Of a stretch of 64,000 nucleotides of DNA, positions 22,598 through 34,498 are shown in pieces. A program made the position numbers and the translations under genes. The stretch's first letter is position 1. Every line of letters starts with the position of its first letter. Source of the DNA: Orychophragmus violaceus (Eukaryota > Streptophyta > Magnoliopsida > Brassicales > Brassicaceae); NCBI GenBank assembly GCA_030180135.1, contig CM058237.1, positions 105,973,904 through 106,037,903 on the forward strand, written 5' to 3'. The notes beneath the pieces were generated by a model, which searched no databases, was not told where the DNA came from, and saw nothing but the letters and a program-made list of their open reading frames with translations.

Positions 22598-23470
22598 TGA
22601 AAACGCATATTTGTGGCTATGTCTATGTGTTCTTGTGATAAGCATGTATAACAAGTGTACGTATGAGCATAAAGTAAATAACACATAGAGTTTTTTATCG
22701 AGGTTCGGTTGCCCTACATCCCCGGACCTAGTCCAGAACAAATCCACTAGAACAAGATGCAATTACAATTGCTATGATATCCAACACAACAGTGCCTATC
22801 ATTCTTTTCTCGATGAATCACTATGGAACGGTACCTCTACAAAGTCTACCGTCGATTACAATCGATACAACTCCATCTCCCGATGTGATTGTACTCCATA
22901 GCTGAAACCACCAATAGATCTACTAATCTACAAGGTGGGGCGACGCCACACTGTGTGCATCTCTCCATAAAACCCTAGACGTGCAACCATACATGTCGCC
23001 ATCTCTTGGTTTATATAGTCAAGGGTCAAAACCCTAAGCATCCATAAGCCCATGTGATTTTTCCATCTTCTGGGCTTCTCAACTCACGTGGCTATAGTTC
23101 CTAAAACAAAGGAAACTCAACCAATAAGGAAATAATCATTTATTTCCATTTTTCCCGCTCTTGAGCTACATCCTGAGCTACGTTCTGAGCTACCATCTGT
23201 TGTAGCACAAACTACCTCAAGAACTGTATCAAGAGCTGCCTCATCATCTGTGTCAGTTCTGCTAGCACAAACTGCCACAACCATCCGTCGACTTTGTCTT
23301 AGCCTTTGTATCAAGTACAACATGAATCATCTCCATCTATGCACCTTTGTCTTATCCGTCATAGGAGATGTATCATGTCCTGTTCCAGTAACTGTGTCAC
23401 GTTATGTTCCAATAGCTGTGTCAAGTTCTGTTCTGATATCTTCTCAAGTCAGTCAGCATATACACTTACA
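22598..23470 (-). repeat. LARD 5' LTR, 873 bp
   Basis: Same length as 14302-15174 with only a few base differences. The TATA box is at 23008-23017 on the minus strand. It is followed by the second AATAG copy. Confidence 0.9.
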
Positions 23471-23475
23471 AATAG

Positions 23476-24926
23476 AACCACCAAACCAGCACGCTAAATC
23501 ACACAGAGGGATGAACCCTTTCAATCTCAAATAATTCTTCTAACCACAACGGATGGTTAGACGTGACGTAAGATTGAAACAATCCACATCTGTCCACACT
23601 CTGAGCAATGATAGTAGCCCCTCTATTAGATTCAATTGGCACCACCTTAACCCTCCAATTCTGAATGCCCTTCAGAGATCGCATCAGTTCGGAAGCATAA
23701 TAACAAAAAGACGGCCATGCCCGTGGTCTTAATATGGATCCCAGATGCAAAGACCACCTTGTCCACTTTATGACTCACCATACTTTCTATAGCCCATGCC
23801 AAGCTACGGAACTTAGCTTCAAACAGCGAGCCCGAATGGTTGAATGCCCTTCTGCTGTGAAGCACCACTGTACCCACCTCATCCCGTAAAACCCACGCCA
23901 CCCCTAACAGCTTTTTCTTCCTATTCCACGCCTGACCAACATTGCATTTAAGCCATAGCGGTGGAGGAGGCTTCCACGCAAGAGAATCATGACCTGGCGG
24001 TACAACATACGAAGACTGCTGAACCACACCAATGGATTGGGCTAAGAACCACCTCCGAATCCTCCCTAATCTTCTGTACTGGATGACCTGGATCAAACTG
24101 CAACCCTTCAAAGAGCAATTTATTTTTGTTCTTCCAAATGATCCAAAGGACCCACGGAAAACATCTTCTGAGTTCTACCAGGATTTCAACTCGTTTTTGA
24201 GCCTGAAAAAGAAAAAAGAAGTTTGCATACAGGGAATAACTTTCAAAGCCCCCCCTCAGGGACAGGAAAGCCAACCAATGCCCAGATTAGCCTTGCAAGA
24301 TGACAGGAAAACAGAGCATGGTTGATTGACTCTTCCTCGTCTCCACAAATCTGGCACCGAAGATCCAGTTTGATACCTCTCGAGGCTAATCTACTAGCGT
24401 CTGGCACTGCACCATTCGAGGCCTTCCACATGAAACATTTAATTTTGGGCAGCGTTCTGATTTTCCAAACCTCCTCTTTGAGTGAGTTTAGCGATGGTTG
24501 CACTTGTGCTTTTTCCAAGGCATCGTGGTTATACAACTGAGAGGCAACCACATACCCAGATTTAACCGAATAGAGGCCATTCAAATTATGCTTCTGAATC
24601 CAGTAATCCTTGCTCTCAACCACAGGCTTCGACTTCAGAATAAGCTGGACATCCCCGGGCACGAAGATTTATTCCAGCATCTAACGCCTCCATGTCCTTC
24701 TGTTGACATCGTTGAGGCTGCTTACCATCAACTAAACATCAAAGGTAGAATTCTTCCTCCATGGTGCTCGCATTTCACCATCATACCCAAGGGTCTATCC
24801 ACACCTTTATTTTTGTACCATTGCCAACCGCGAGCTGAAGTCCTTTGGCTAGGAGTTCTCTACCCCACAACAAGCTTCTCCATGCAAAGGATGGACGATA
24901 GCCTAACTTCGCTTCAAGAAAGTGAC
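23476..24926 (-). pseudogene. LINE (L1-type) ORF2 C-terminal part
   Basis: On the minus strand from 24926 leftwards: the segment after the RT (LGYRPSFAWRSLLWGRELL, NGTKIKVWIDPWV, 24781-24926). Next is the zinc-binding RT-associated domain (WKIRTLPKIKCFMWKASNGA, then CQICGDEEESINHALFSC, 24243-24662). After the linker WVLWIIWKNKNKLLFEG comes an RNase H-like domain (WLKCNVGQAWNRKKKLLGVA, SLFEAKFRSLAWAIES, 23647-24111). The pieces are in different frames. The RNase H lacks the usual Asp after NV (GQ instead of DG-type) and the FASD Asp (Gly here). The RT core is missing, because the repeat at 24927 begins within the element. Confidence 0.85.
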
Positions 24927-25802
24927 TGTAACGCCCCCTTCCCGTTTTCCGCTGACCGACGAGCTGACCGGCCAACAATCAAACAAGAACATGAACGATC
25001 GAACCCGAGCAGTCATACGAGAAGAGTTTGTCACAATACGAAAGTCAGAGACAATCTGGTTTGAGATAAAGGCTCGAACCAAACTATCTTTGACTTTGTT
25101 TACCTCGTTTCCACGATATAAGGCTTCGCAACCTGTACCGCTTCCGCGAGTTGTGTTCGGTTCGGACGAAACCGTATATCAGGGAATTATTCCGTTTTTA
25201 TTAGTTGAAAAATATAAATCTTATTCATAGTAATATACGGTCTAATACAAACATTTAGCGGAAGGTTCCAACAAAATCCGAAACCGAAAGTAACAGTCAA
25301 AATGCGTAATAACCGATACCCAATGCTAACCCGAGACTACTCCGAGTGTCCTACGCGTCCGCCGAGCTACGCCAAACCTGAAAAACACAAAAGAGTCTAA
25401 TGAGTAATCTAAGATTACCCAGTGAGACGATTCCAACTAAAGGCTGCTAACAATCTATTAATCCCGCCCAAACCCAAAATAACAGTCAAGTATAATAGCT
25501 GATCACGTGCTACCATGACGTGATGAGCTTCACAACACACACATGCAGTCAAATAACAACACAATCATCAACGAAGGGAATCGATAACACTGCGGCACAT
25601 GTTCTTGATTAGACTCGATCTATCTATCGCATCTCTAACGTAATCTCCACATCATCTGGGCCCACTTTGCGAACTCGGTGACTTCTACGGGAACACTTAG
25701 CTGCCGCCACGGTAGCTAAAACCTCCCACGACTCCTAGGCAATAACACGAAGTCCTGCGGCTAGGACACCGTTCTCCGTCCATCGATACGCGGTGACTCA
25801 GG
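24927..25802 (+). repeat. Unclassified LTR-like repeat, left piece
   Basis: Begins TGTAACGCCCCCTTCCC, the kind of start seen in many plant gypsy LTRs, directly joined to the LINE remnant. It continues at 33353 after the copia insertion (TCAGG on both sides). I see no reading frame with recognisable domains, and no polypurine tract before it, so it would be a 5' or solo LTR if it is one. Confidence 0.5.
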
Positions 25803-26476
25803 TGTCGGATTGTTTAGATGATCCTGATTCAATTCTTAGATTCATATCAACCTAAACATGCGGATCTAGGTTCTTCTCGAATAGAAACAATTGATGATCT
25901 CACCTTATACCTGTTTATTGCAGCGGAAAGGGATGGTATGTCAGAGATCAGAGAGCCACCGAGAGATAACTCCTCCAGAGGTTCACACACGCACACCGAG
26001 CAGGAAGAGGCTGCTAGACCAGTAAGGAATCGGCGCAGAGAGAGAGAGGAGGCTCGCGGCTAGGGCTTATTTTCGACCTGAACTCGTCTCAAGTTTATAT
26101 AACTCGTTCAGTTCGTTTTGGGCCATTTGGCCCAAAAGCCAATTATCTCCGAGGCGTTCGCGCACTGTGTCGATCGACACTCCTTGTGTATCGATCGACA
26201 CACAGTGGCCAAACCCAATTATTCTCTCTAAGTACAGTAAATGCCTAGCACTTTTACCGTACTTCTGCTACACCGTTCCTACACATTTTCCTGTTTAGCT
26301 TAGGCGTGTGACCCATATGGGATCATACAATAAAGGCAATAAGTCCAAGACTTATAGATCATGAGCGGACTCTAGCAAGCCATCATGACCCCCAGTATTA
26401 TATGACTTATGTCTGATCATTGACATACTCTTACTTTCTAGAGACAGTACCGAGATTACTGGACACAATTCCAACA
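25803..26476 (-). repeat. Copia 3' LTR, 674 bp
   Basis: Plus strand TGTCGGATTG...TTCCAACA. It holds a TATA box on the minus strand (GTTTATATAA at 26093-26102), a near-palindrome centred on GGGCCATTTGGCCC (26116-26137) and a hairpin with two TCGATCGACAC cores (26163-26207). Confidence 0.92.
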
Positions 26477-27330
26477 ATCTCCCACTTGTACTGGAATCTC
26501 TGTATTCATAATCCTTTTGTCACAATATCTCGATTAGTCATAAGGCAAGATTGGTGTCATCCTTATAAAGCCTAATCTTGTTCATCGGACTCTGATTTGA
26601 TACTGACAATCCAAACGACTCGGGATAGTCCGTTTGAGCATGGCCATGCATTTTCCAGTATTCAAATCTCCGATTGGCCTAGAGATATTCACTCCATTTA
26701 TATTGGAGGGACAAATCCCGTCTTGTTCCATCACTGTAAACTACTCATTTCATAATACACCCAAACAAGGTCCTTATAACTATCGCAGAACGACAGCGTT
26801 AGACAATGATCAAAGTGCATCAGTCCATGTGCAGTCACATGCATGCGAACTCAGGTCTAAGGACTATACTCTATAGTCGTAGTAAGAATCTCTTATGACA
26901 CAGATATAAATATCCTGAAGAGTTCTTATAAGCGGGTCTTGTCCGGTCGTATGTTCCCAAACATACACCTATGTACTGACTTTGATGCCGCGCATCTATG
27001 ACACACTGAGACTTTGTCATAAGTCACGTACCAATCCAGTCTCACACGGTTGTTGGTGTTCCAATTTCAACAACCTTCGACTAGGGACAGGATGATATAA
27101 AACATTTATCAAATATAGGGTCTCATGATCAAGCTAAATGACTTCGATGACTCAAGATCAAGTCATTCACTTCGATGACCTATAAAATGGTTTATATCAC
27201 TTTGGAACGATTATTTCATCACAGTTAAAATAATCTTGAAATAATAATTTCATTAAACATCTTAAATGTTGTTTCAAGAACATATCCAATAACTAAATAA
27301 AGCCCTTTAATAACTCCCACTGAAATTAAG
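26477..27330 (-). other. Copia 3' noncoding region
   Basis: Begins with the polypurine tract (26477-26487, ATCTCCCACTT on the plus strand). The same roughly 0.85-kb region lies between pol and the 3' LTR in every copia copy here (1-728, 44777-45652, 50258-51138, 53571-54465, 55846-56723). Short frames in it are not accepted as genes. Confidence 0.75.
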
Positions 27331-29900
27331 ACTACATCTTAATTTCACTTATCCTACAGTAACAGTCCGCGACTCGTGCTTAGGCCTAAGGAGTGGCTTC
27401 GTTAATAGATTAGCAACGTTCTCATTCGTTGAAACTTGCTGATCTACTTAACATCTCTGTCATTTATCTTACGGAATAGGTTATACCTATCCTCAAGGTG
27501 TTTGGACCTCTGATGTGCAGCTAGTCTCATCTATGCTGGGAATCACATCAAGTTCAGTGACGAACTCTTCTTTCCAAACGACCTCTTTCGCCACTTCCCA
27601 AGCTGCGAAATATTCAGCTTAAGTCATTGAGTCAGCAACAGTGCCTTGCACCGCCAGATAGACACAAGATATAACCGGACTGTGATCGGAAATCATCTTT
27701 GTCTATTGGAAACTTGCCTTTCAGACTCTATCGACTTATAGCACCTCACTTTCTCCGTAAATCAAGAACTTATCCTTAGTATTCCTCAAATACTTTAGGA
27801 CATACTTTAGGAAACTTGATTCTTTGCTGGATTTGACTGGTCTTTATTTGTCTTGCTTAACATTAAAGCAACATCAAACAAGTATGTTTCATGGCATACA
27901 TGATAGATCCAATTGCCGACGCATATGGAATCTCATCCATGCATTTAAGCTCAGCAGTTATCGTAGGATACTGTATCTTGCTTAAACTTAATGCCATGTG
28001 ACATTGGCATAAAACCCTTCTTGGATTGCTCAAAACGTGTAGGACTTTGTCAATTTAAGAATCTGACTTTGTCCTATCAGCTCTTTTGGATCTCTATCTT
28101 TAGATCCAAAATCCAAGAACTACGTGGCTTTACCCATGTCAATCATTAAACCAACTCCCAAGCTAGTCCTTTACCGACTACAGCGTTGGGACGTTATATC
28201 CGAGAATCAGTATGTCATCGACATACACTTTGAGAAATGCAATATCGCTCCCACTAATCTATTAGTAAACACACAGTTCCGCTTCGTTCCTGTTCAAGTC
28301 AAAACCTTGACTACTACAACAGAACGAAGATTCCAACTCCGATATGTTTGCTTCCATCCATGAATGGATCGATGAAGCCAACTTACACAAAATGTAATTC
28401 TTCGGAATCTGGGCTCACTTTCGCTTCCTAGGATTTCGCAGATTCGTCGCTTTCAATGATCATCAGATCATGCGAACATTCAATGATCATCAGGCTGAAC
28501 TAATGACGAGAATTCACTCTCGGATTAGTGACTGATTCTTTCATATCTGCGAACTTCAGGCTCCACAGGTGTAGATTCTACAGAAATCTGTAAATCCTTC
28601 CGCTGCTCTCCCTCAATAGGTTAAGCAGCCTCCTGTATTTCTCGAATTTTCTTCGAGTTGTACTTTTACTCCCACTGTTCTTCTTGGAAAGTGACTTCCC
28701 TTCTTAGAAAACAGAATGGTCGTAAAAAATACTTTTTACTCCCACTGTTCTTCTTGGAAAGTAATTTCCCTTCTTAGAAAACAGAATGGTCGTAAAAGTA
28801 CCGAGCCTTGGTTTCCCTAAGAAAACTTCGAGTTATACTTTTACTCCCACTGTTCTTCTTGGAAAATAACTTCCCTTCTTAGAAAACAGATTGGACGTAA
28901 AAGTAACAAGCCTTAGTTTCTCTAGGACAACCAGCGAAGTAGCACAACTACAAATACTCAGTAAAGACAAACTTGGATCGATTCCAATCCACATTAACGT
29001 GGTGTCTTTCAACTGATATTTGTGGAACTATTTCAGCGTAAACTTAGATATTTTAGAGCGTTATTCTTAAATAATATCATGGAAGATTCGTGTGACTCAT
29101 CTTTAATCATTTCTTATAAGATCTGATTCTTTCTCACAGAAAAACCTTCAGGTTTTCAGGAGAAATGAGCTGTGAAACGATTTCACACTCATTAAGATGA
29201 TCACACAATCAATGACTTAAGTATTCTCACTCGTGATTTAATCCAGAGTCTTAATACTTTTGTCATTCAGATCCTATACTTCATTCTGGAACTCTTTCGA
29301 CCATGTCAAAGAATTCCGACTTGTGTCTCATCAAATGAACACAGTCATTCTCACTGAAGTAATCAGTAGAGACAATGAAGTACAGGAGATTTTCTCTGGC
29401 ATTACTGCTCATTGGGCCACATACATGAGTATGTTCTAGGTCCAATAAGCCTTTGGGCTTTTCTCTAGCTCGGCTAAGATAGGCCCGTTACCTTTTGGTC
29501 TAGTAAACAGAATTCAAGTCTCATAAGATATTTTATCAAATGAGCCCAACAGTCCATGACTATGGGATTTCTGAATCCGACTTACTTTATGTGACCAAGA
29601 CTTTATGCCAAGAAAAATCAGGTTTAATTCATCAGATTTAAACCAATTCGGTATTTATGTTACATTTAGGCACTCTTTGGTTTAAGATATAAAACCCATT
29701 CCATGAATAGGGTGCTACAATTAATATTTCATTAAGATCAAAAGAACAAAACTTGTCTTTTATCAAAATGAAAAATATTCAAATTCTTACAAGAAAATGA
29801 AAGACAACTCTGCTTAAAGCAGGTACATTGTGGCAATTACTTAATACAAAACCAAGCCTCAAAGGGATCTATAAGTGAAAAACCCTACGGCTGAGGCAGC
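27331..29900 (-). pseudogene. Decayed copia integrase, RT and RNase H
   Basis: Remnants align by eye with the gag-pol of 56724-60466. The RT YVDD region is near 28215 (plus-strand ATGTCATCGACATACA), RNase H/RT end pieces are at 27360-28020, and integrase pieces at 28950-29640 (a CGPM-like block and a DD region). A large part of integrase-to-RT is deleted at about 28380-28430. Many stops and frameshifts are present. A segment with CTCCCACTGTTCTTCTTGG occurs three times (28660-28905). Confidence 0.75.
28660..28905 (-). repeat. Three-copy tandem repeat in the copia interior
   Basis: Three units built on TACTTTTACTCCCACTGTTC followed by TTCTTGGAAAGT...TTCTTAGAAAACAGA, starting near 28661, 28731 and 28831. 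The plus-strand relative at 63300-63390 has only one unit, so this expansion is private to this copy. Confidence 0.75.
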
Positions 29901-29946
29901 ATCCCAAGCTCCTTCCAGACATGTAGTTTCACTTGCCCTTCCTTCA

Positions 29947-30096
29947 ACGTTCTACTGTTGCTTAGGCTCTGCATATTATTACAAATATCAGTGCCACAAC
30001 CAGTATCTAATACCTTTAAGGACGTTCTACTGTTGCTTAGGCTCTGCATATTATGACAAATATCAGTGCCACAACCAGTATCCAATACCTTTAAGG
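29947..30096 (-). repeat. 75-bp tandem duplication covering the protease motif
   Basis: 29947-30021 and 30022-30096 are near-identical and in frame (75 = 25 codons). Each carries the protease signature VLDTGCGTDIC. The copy at about 62203-62290 has one unit. Confidence 0.85.
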
Positions 30097-30979
30097 TAGA
30101 ACTTGAAGTAATAACATGAATATCTGAGGAAGTAGTCTCATACATCAACTTCAACTCCTCATCATCTTCCATGAATTTAATGCAATTTCTCTTCCAATGC
30201 CCTGTCTCCTTACAGTAGCAGCACTTACCAACGTAAGAGGTATCTGACTCGGGCTCAGAAGACACACGCTTGCCATGATTCAAAATCTGGACAACTTTGT
30301 CTTCACCCTTGTCAGCATTAGGTTTAGTAAACCTACCCTACTCATTCATGAGATTGTACAGGGTACTCTTCACGTTTGGCTCAACTGTCTTGAGCATATC
30401 ATGCAGTTCAGTCAGCGTCTTCGTTAAGCCTTTCTTGATAAAGTTCCTTCTGAACTTATCATAGCTTGACGGCAGTGACTGCAGAATGATCTCAGTTGCC
30501 AATTCTTGGCTAACTGGATAATCCAGTTTCCTCAGGTTATCAATGTAACCCATCATTTTACTGTCATGAGGACTCACTGGATTATCATTTGGTAGCTTGC
30601 AGCTAGTGAGAGACTTAACCAACCGGTATCTCTCCACTCTTATCTGCTCCTGAAATTTCAATTTCAGGCTGCTGATCATCTCTATTGGCGACTCCATGTT
30701 CTCATATTGCTTCTGCAAGTCTGAATCCATGGTAGCCAATATCAGACCACGCACATCTACCGCATCATTATAATGCTTATTCCAAGCATCATATACTGCA
30801 TGATAAGCATTGGACCCGATCCTCACGGGGAGAGCTCTCTCAAGGACATAGTCCTTTCTCTCCTGTCTGAGGACTAGCCTCAGGTTCCGCGACCAAGTCA
30901 AGAAATTTGATCCGTTCAGCTTGTCCATCTTAAGGACAGACCGGATCGAGAAAGTGTTTTTGATTGTTTGTGCTAGTCA
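30097..30979 (-). pseudogene. Copia gag (broken)
   Basis: The gag core is MDKLNGSNFLTWSRNLRLVL through an ELHDMLKTVEPNVKSTLYN region (30338-30928), with a zinc knuckle CCYCKETGHWKRNC near 30205-30246. One extra A in the N-terminal codons (near 30952) shifts the frame after the natural ATG (30979). A TAG at about 30338 replaces the Lys codon found in the copy at 61312-62202. So there are at least two independent lesions. Role by family: particle formation and RNA packaging. Confidence 0.85.
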
Positions 30980-32665
30980 TAACTGAAAATTAAGATAAAA
31001 GGATTTTAGTTAATATGTTCAATATGATTAATCTCGTATTAAATTTAATATGATTAATCACGCATTATATTCAATAACATAAGTTACCCACAATAGAATA
31101 TAATGATTCCAAGATCCACATATAACTAAGATTAAAGTGGGCCACTGGCCGTCACCAAACCTTAGCTTATATCGGTAAGCCCTATATCGGCTAATTATAT
31201 CCGTGATATAACTCTTGGTTGTGAATCTGGGCCCGAGGCCCAATCCACTCTGATGTCTCAAGGCCCGGGACTCCCGATGGCCCAGTCAAGAAAACCAGAC
31301 TATACAGTCATGTAATCATTAATGTCTGGGACTCCCAATGACATTTATGAATCACAAACCGTCTTATCCACGCAAAAGCAGACACCCTCACACTGTAAGG
31401 CCATGAATACAATTGAATGGGCTTCGACAGCTGACATAGAATGGACAAGACATCCAACGGTTGATATTATTTGAGGTTCGTAGGTTAAATTTAAAAATTC
31501 ATTCCCAAAATAGAAGATTACTATTTCGGGAAACTTTCCATTTTTGGAAACCTACTATTTTGGAAACTTTCTAAAATTGGAAACTTTCTAAATACGGAAA
31601 CTTTCTAACTTTAGAAATTTCTTTAAAATCCAAAACCCGCAAATCCAGAAACTTCTAATTTAAGAAACTTTCTAATTTCAAAATTTCGGAAACTTTAATT
31701 TAAAATCGACTTTATAATTTTATAAAATAAATTTTAAATTAATCTGAAGAAAGACTCAAATAATTGGCCCAATTGTTTTAACTTCTTGGCCCGAGGCCCA
31801 AGAATTGGTCCATGTCCAAGACATGACCCAATTGTCCAATTAAATGACATAACCGGTCTGGTTCATTAAAATTGGTCTAACCAAATTTTAATTACTACGA
31901 TGACCACAATTGTCAACCGGTTATTTACTAAACCGGATTTTCTCAATTTATTTGGTCCAACCAAATCAAATTAGAAAATCCTGGTTTAGGCACTAAATCC
32001 AATAATTCTTTCGATATTGGATTTCTTGTCCCGGTTTAACCAGACTTAATAAAATTATTAAATCTGTTTATTAAACCAGGACGAATTAATTTTAATCAAA
32101 AATTAAACCGAGCCTTAAACCAACCATGTCGATCGATGAACCAACCGTGTCGATCGATCCATCAACCGCATCGGTCGATGCTCTTAGCATCGATCCTGCA
32201 TCGATCGTGCATCGATCCTGTATCGATCGATGCTCTCACGCATGCATGGAAACGAGCCAAAACCCTAACCGTGTCGATCGATGCACCAACCGCATCGGTC
32301 GATGCACCAACATCGAACCTGCATCGATCCTGCATCGATCGATGCTTTCACGCGTTTAACAGGTTTTGCCGAGAGTCTGTATCGACCGATCCATGCGATC
32401 GTATCGATCGATCCATGCGATCGCCGATTGTATCGACCGATCCATGCGATCGTATCGATCGATCCATGCGATTCTGGCCGATTCTCATTCTCTCGGATCA
32501 GATCGCACACCAAATCATATAGCTTGATCATGCGATTTTTCATATGTTTAGGGTTCAATTCTTGTTACTTAAGTGATTTATCTTATCAGTAGTTGATTCA
32601 AAACACTTTTAAACAAGAAAAACAATCCTAAACTTGAATCTAAACAAGAAAAACCAGAACCAATG
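30980..32665 (-). other. Copia 5' leader
   Basis: 1.7-kb untranslated leader. The gag-proximal part (30980-31500) is shared with all copia copies in the window and holds two GGGACTCCC palindromes (31267-31275, 31328-31336). A zone of degenerate GGAAACTTTCTAA repeats is at 31530-31640. The primer-proximal part (32125-32480) carries at least eleven variants of TCGATCGAT. Confidence 0.75.
32125..32480. repeat. TCGATCGAT-type repeat array in the copia leader
   Basis: Irregularly spaced TGTCGATCGATSMACCAACC, TATCGATCGATCCATGCGAT and CATCGATCCTGCATCGATC variants. Spacing is too uneven, and the spacers too similar, for a CRISPR array. Related clusters are at 39720-39870 and in the LTR hairpins. Confidence 0.75.
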
Positions 32666-32677
32666 GCTCTGATACCA
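32666..32677 (-). other. Copia primer-binding site
   Basis: GCTCTGATACCA on the plus strand, TGGTATCAGAGC on the element strand, one base from the 5' LTR. Initiator Met-tRNA type. Confidence 0.92.
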
Positions 32678-32678
32678 C

Positions 32679-33352
32679 TGTCGGATTGTTTAGATGATCC
32701 TGATTCAATTCTTAGATTCATATCAACCTAAACATGCGGATCTAGGTTCTTCTCGAATAGAAACAATTGATGATCTCACCTTATACCTGTTTATTGCAGC
32801 GGAAAGGGATGGTATGTCAGAGATCAGAGAGCCACCGAGAGATAACTCCTCCAGAGGTTCACACACGCACACCGAGCAGGAAGAGGCTGCTAGACCAGTA
32901 AGGAATCGGCGCAGAGAGAGAGAGGAGGCTCGCGGCTAGGGCTTATTTTCGACCTGAACTCGTCTCAAGTTTATATAACTCGTTCAGTTCGTTTTGGGCC
33001 ATTTGGCCCAAAAGCCAATTATCTCCGAGGCGTTCGCGCACTGTGTCGATCGACACTCCTTGTGTATCGATCGACACACAGTGGCCAAACCCAATTATTC
33101 TCTCTAAGTACAGTAAATGCCTAGCACTTTTACCGTACTTCTGCTACACCGTTCCTACACATTTTCCTGTTTAGCTTAGGCGTGTGACCCATATGGGATC
33201 ATACAATAAAGGCAATAAGTCCAAGACTTATAGATCATGAGCGGACTCTAGCAAGCCATCATGACCCCCAGTATTATATGACTTATGTCTGATCATTGAC
33301 ATACTCTTACTTTCTAGAGACAGTACCGAGATTACTGGACACAATTCCAACA
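32679..33352 (-). repeat. Copia 5' LTR, 674 bp
   Basis: Appears base-for-base the same as 25803-26476. TATA at 32969-32978 and hairpin at 33039-33083. Followed by the second TCAGG. Confidence 0.92.
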
Positions 33353-34498
33353 TCAGGCTACCCCTAGATAACCCAAGTTTCCGTGCAGTCCGGCCGTAGG
33401 ACGCGACCCCGTATTCTCCGGACCACACACCTACAGACGTCACTCCATAGGTTAACACCTGCCAGAACCACTATCGAAGGTACGTGAACTGACTAGGTTC
33501 TCAACTCCCGAGGATCCAATCGGGCAGGAAGTACCGGAACGCCATTTCTAGACTTGCAGGATCTAACGCACCCTATAGAGTCCTAATAACAGAAATGTAA
33601 ACAAGCATACTCGCTAGGACTCTATCACGCAATACCAATAAGGTCAAATAGAACTACTATCTCAATCCCCAGTCTATCCCGCAAGTCCTATCACCAATCT
33701 CCACATCACCCAAACTTACTCGGTCCCGCACCAGAGTAAGTATCTACCAGTACAGTCTACTCGGCCCAACACCGAAGTAGATAAACAAGCAAGCAATCAG
33801 TCTACTCGGCCCAAAACCGAAGTAGATACACACAATCACACAAACAATCAATCAAAACACCACACAAACACTGATTTAGGTTTATTCGTCTTTTAACCAA
33901 TTTACGTCCGCTACCTTGGATTAGCGGATTGCTAATCCGTAGACGGCTCATCAATCACCACTTCTTATCACTTCCTAAGTTTCTTTTAATATGTCCTCGA
34001 TCTATCGGTTTAGAGTTAGTAAGATTACTAACTCCCCGACATCTCATTATTCATTAACTTTCATTCATTAATCCACCCGTTGTTATATTCTAAGTGTGTT
34101 ATGTCATTTAAACGTATTTTAATAAACTCATAATTTCCCGTATATAGATTCCTTTAGATACGTTCTTAAATACTTATATATGCATGTACGTCCTAGCATG
34201 CCATTCTATATGTATGCATCACCCAATCAAGCAATCAACAAACTATCAATCAATTAATGCAACACCCAATCAAGCAATCAACGAACTATCAACGATTACA
34301 GATATAAGCTAACTAGCATGCATCTCTTAACCTAACCATTTAATTAATTAACCGAGTTATTAATCAACCTAGCCGTTCTAACCAATTCAATCAATCGGGT
34401 ATGCAACCTAAACTACGGTTTATTAATTCCAGATCTATATGATTCTAACTAAATGCAACACACAATTTAGCCGACTCATAGTGTTATTATGACGACGG
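33353..34498 (+). repeat. Unclassified LTR-like repeat, middle piece
   Basis: Continuation of 24927-25802 across the copia insertion. It contains repeats of CTACTCGGCCCAACACCGAAGTAGATA type (about 33720-33830) and two ACACCCAATCAAGCAATCAAC units (about 34220-34285). I see no gene. Confidence 0.5.

Larger units (their letters stand above)
14302..23470 (-). mobile_element. 9.2-kb noncoding LTR retrotransposon (LARD-type)
   Basis: Minus-strand element with LTRs at 14302-15174 and 22598-23470, both 873 bp. On the element strand each LTR starts TGTAAGTG and ends TTTTCA. AATAG flanks both sides. A Met-tRNA primer site is next to the right LTR (22584-22595) and a polypurine tract next to the left (15175-15186). 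The 7.4-kb interior has only short frames. I find no zinc knuckle, DTG protease, integrase or RT motif on either strand. This fits a large retrotransposon derivative that relies on enzymes from another element. Few LTR differences (for example 14774 T versus 23070 C, 15043 C versus 23339 A) point to a recent insertion. Confidence 0.88.
25803..33352 (-). mobile_element. Ty1/copia element of a gene-dead family, with intact LTRs
   Basis: Minus-strand element of 7550 bp. Its two 674-bp LTRs look identical on direct reading, TCAGG flanks both sides (25798-25802, 33353-33357), and it has a Met-tRNA primer site and a polypurine tract. The interior keeps a long leader (30980-32665), a broken gag, and highly decayed protease, integrase, RT and RNase H. 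An integrase-to-RT deletion is shared with the + strand copy at 60467-64000, so the family multiplied after losing its genes. Confidence 0.9.

Noticed and set aside
32125..32480. Repeat array that looks CRISPR-like
   Set aside because: Units and spacing are irregular, the spacers are themselves similar, and the setting is a plant retrotransposon leader.
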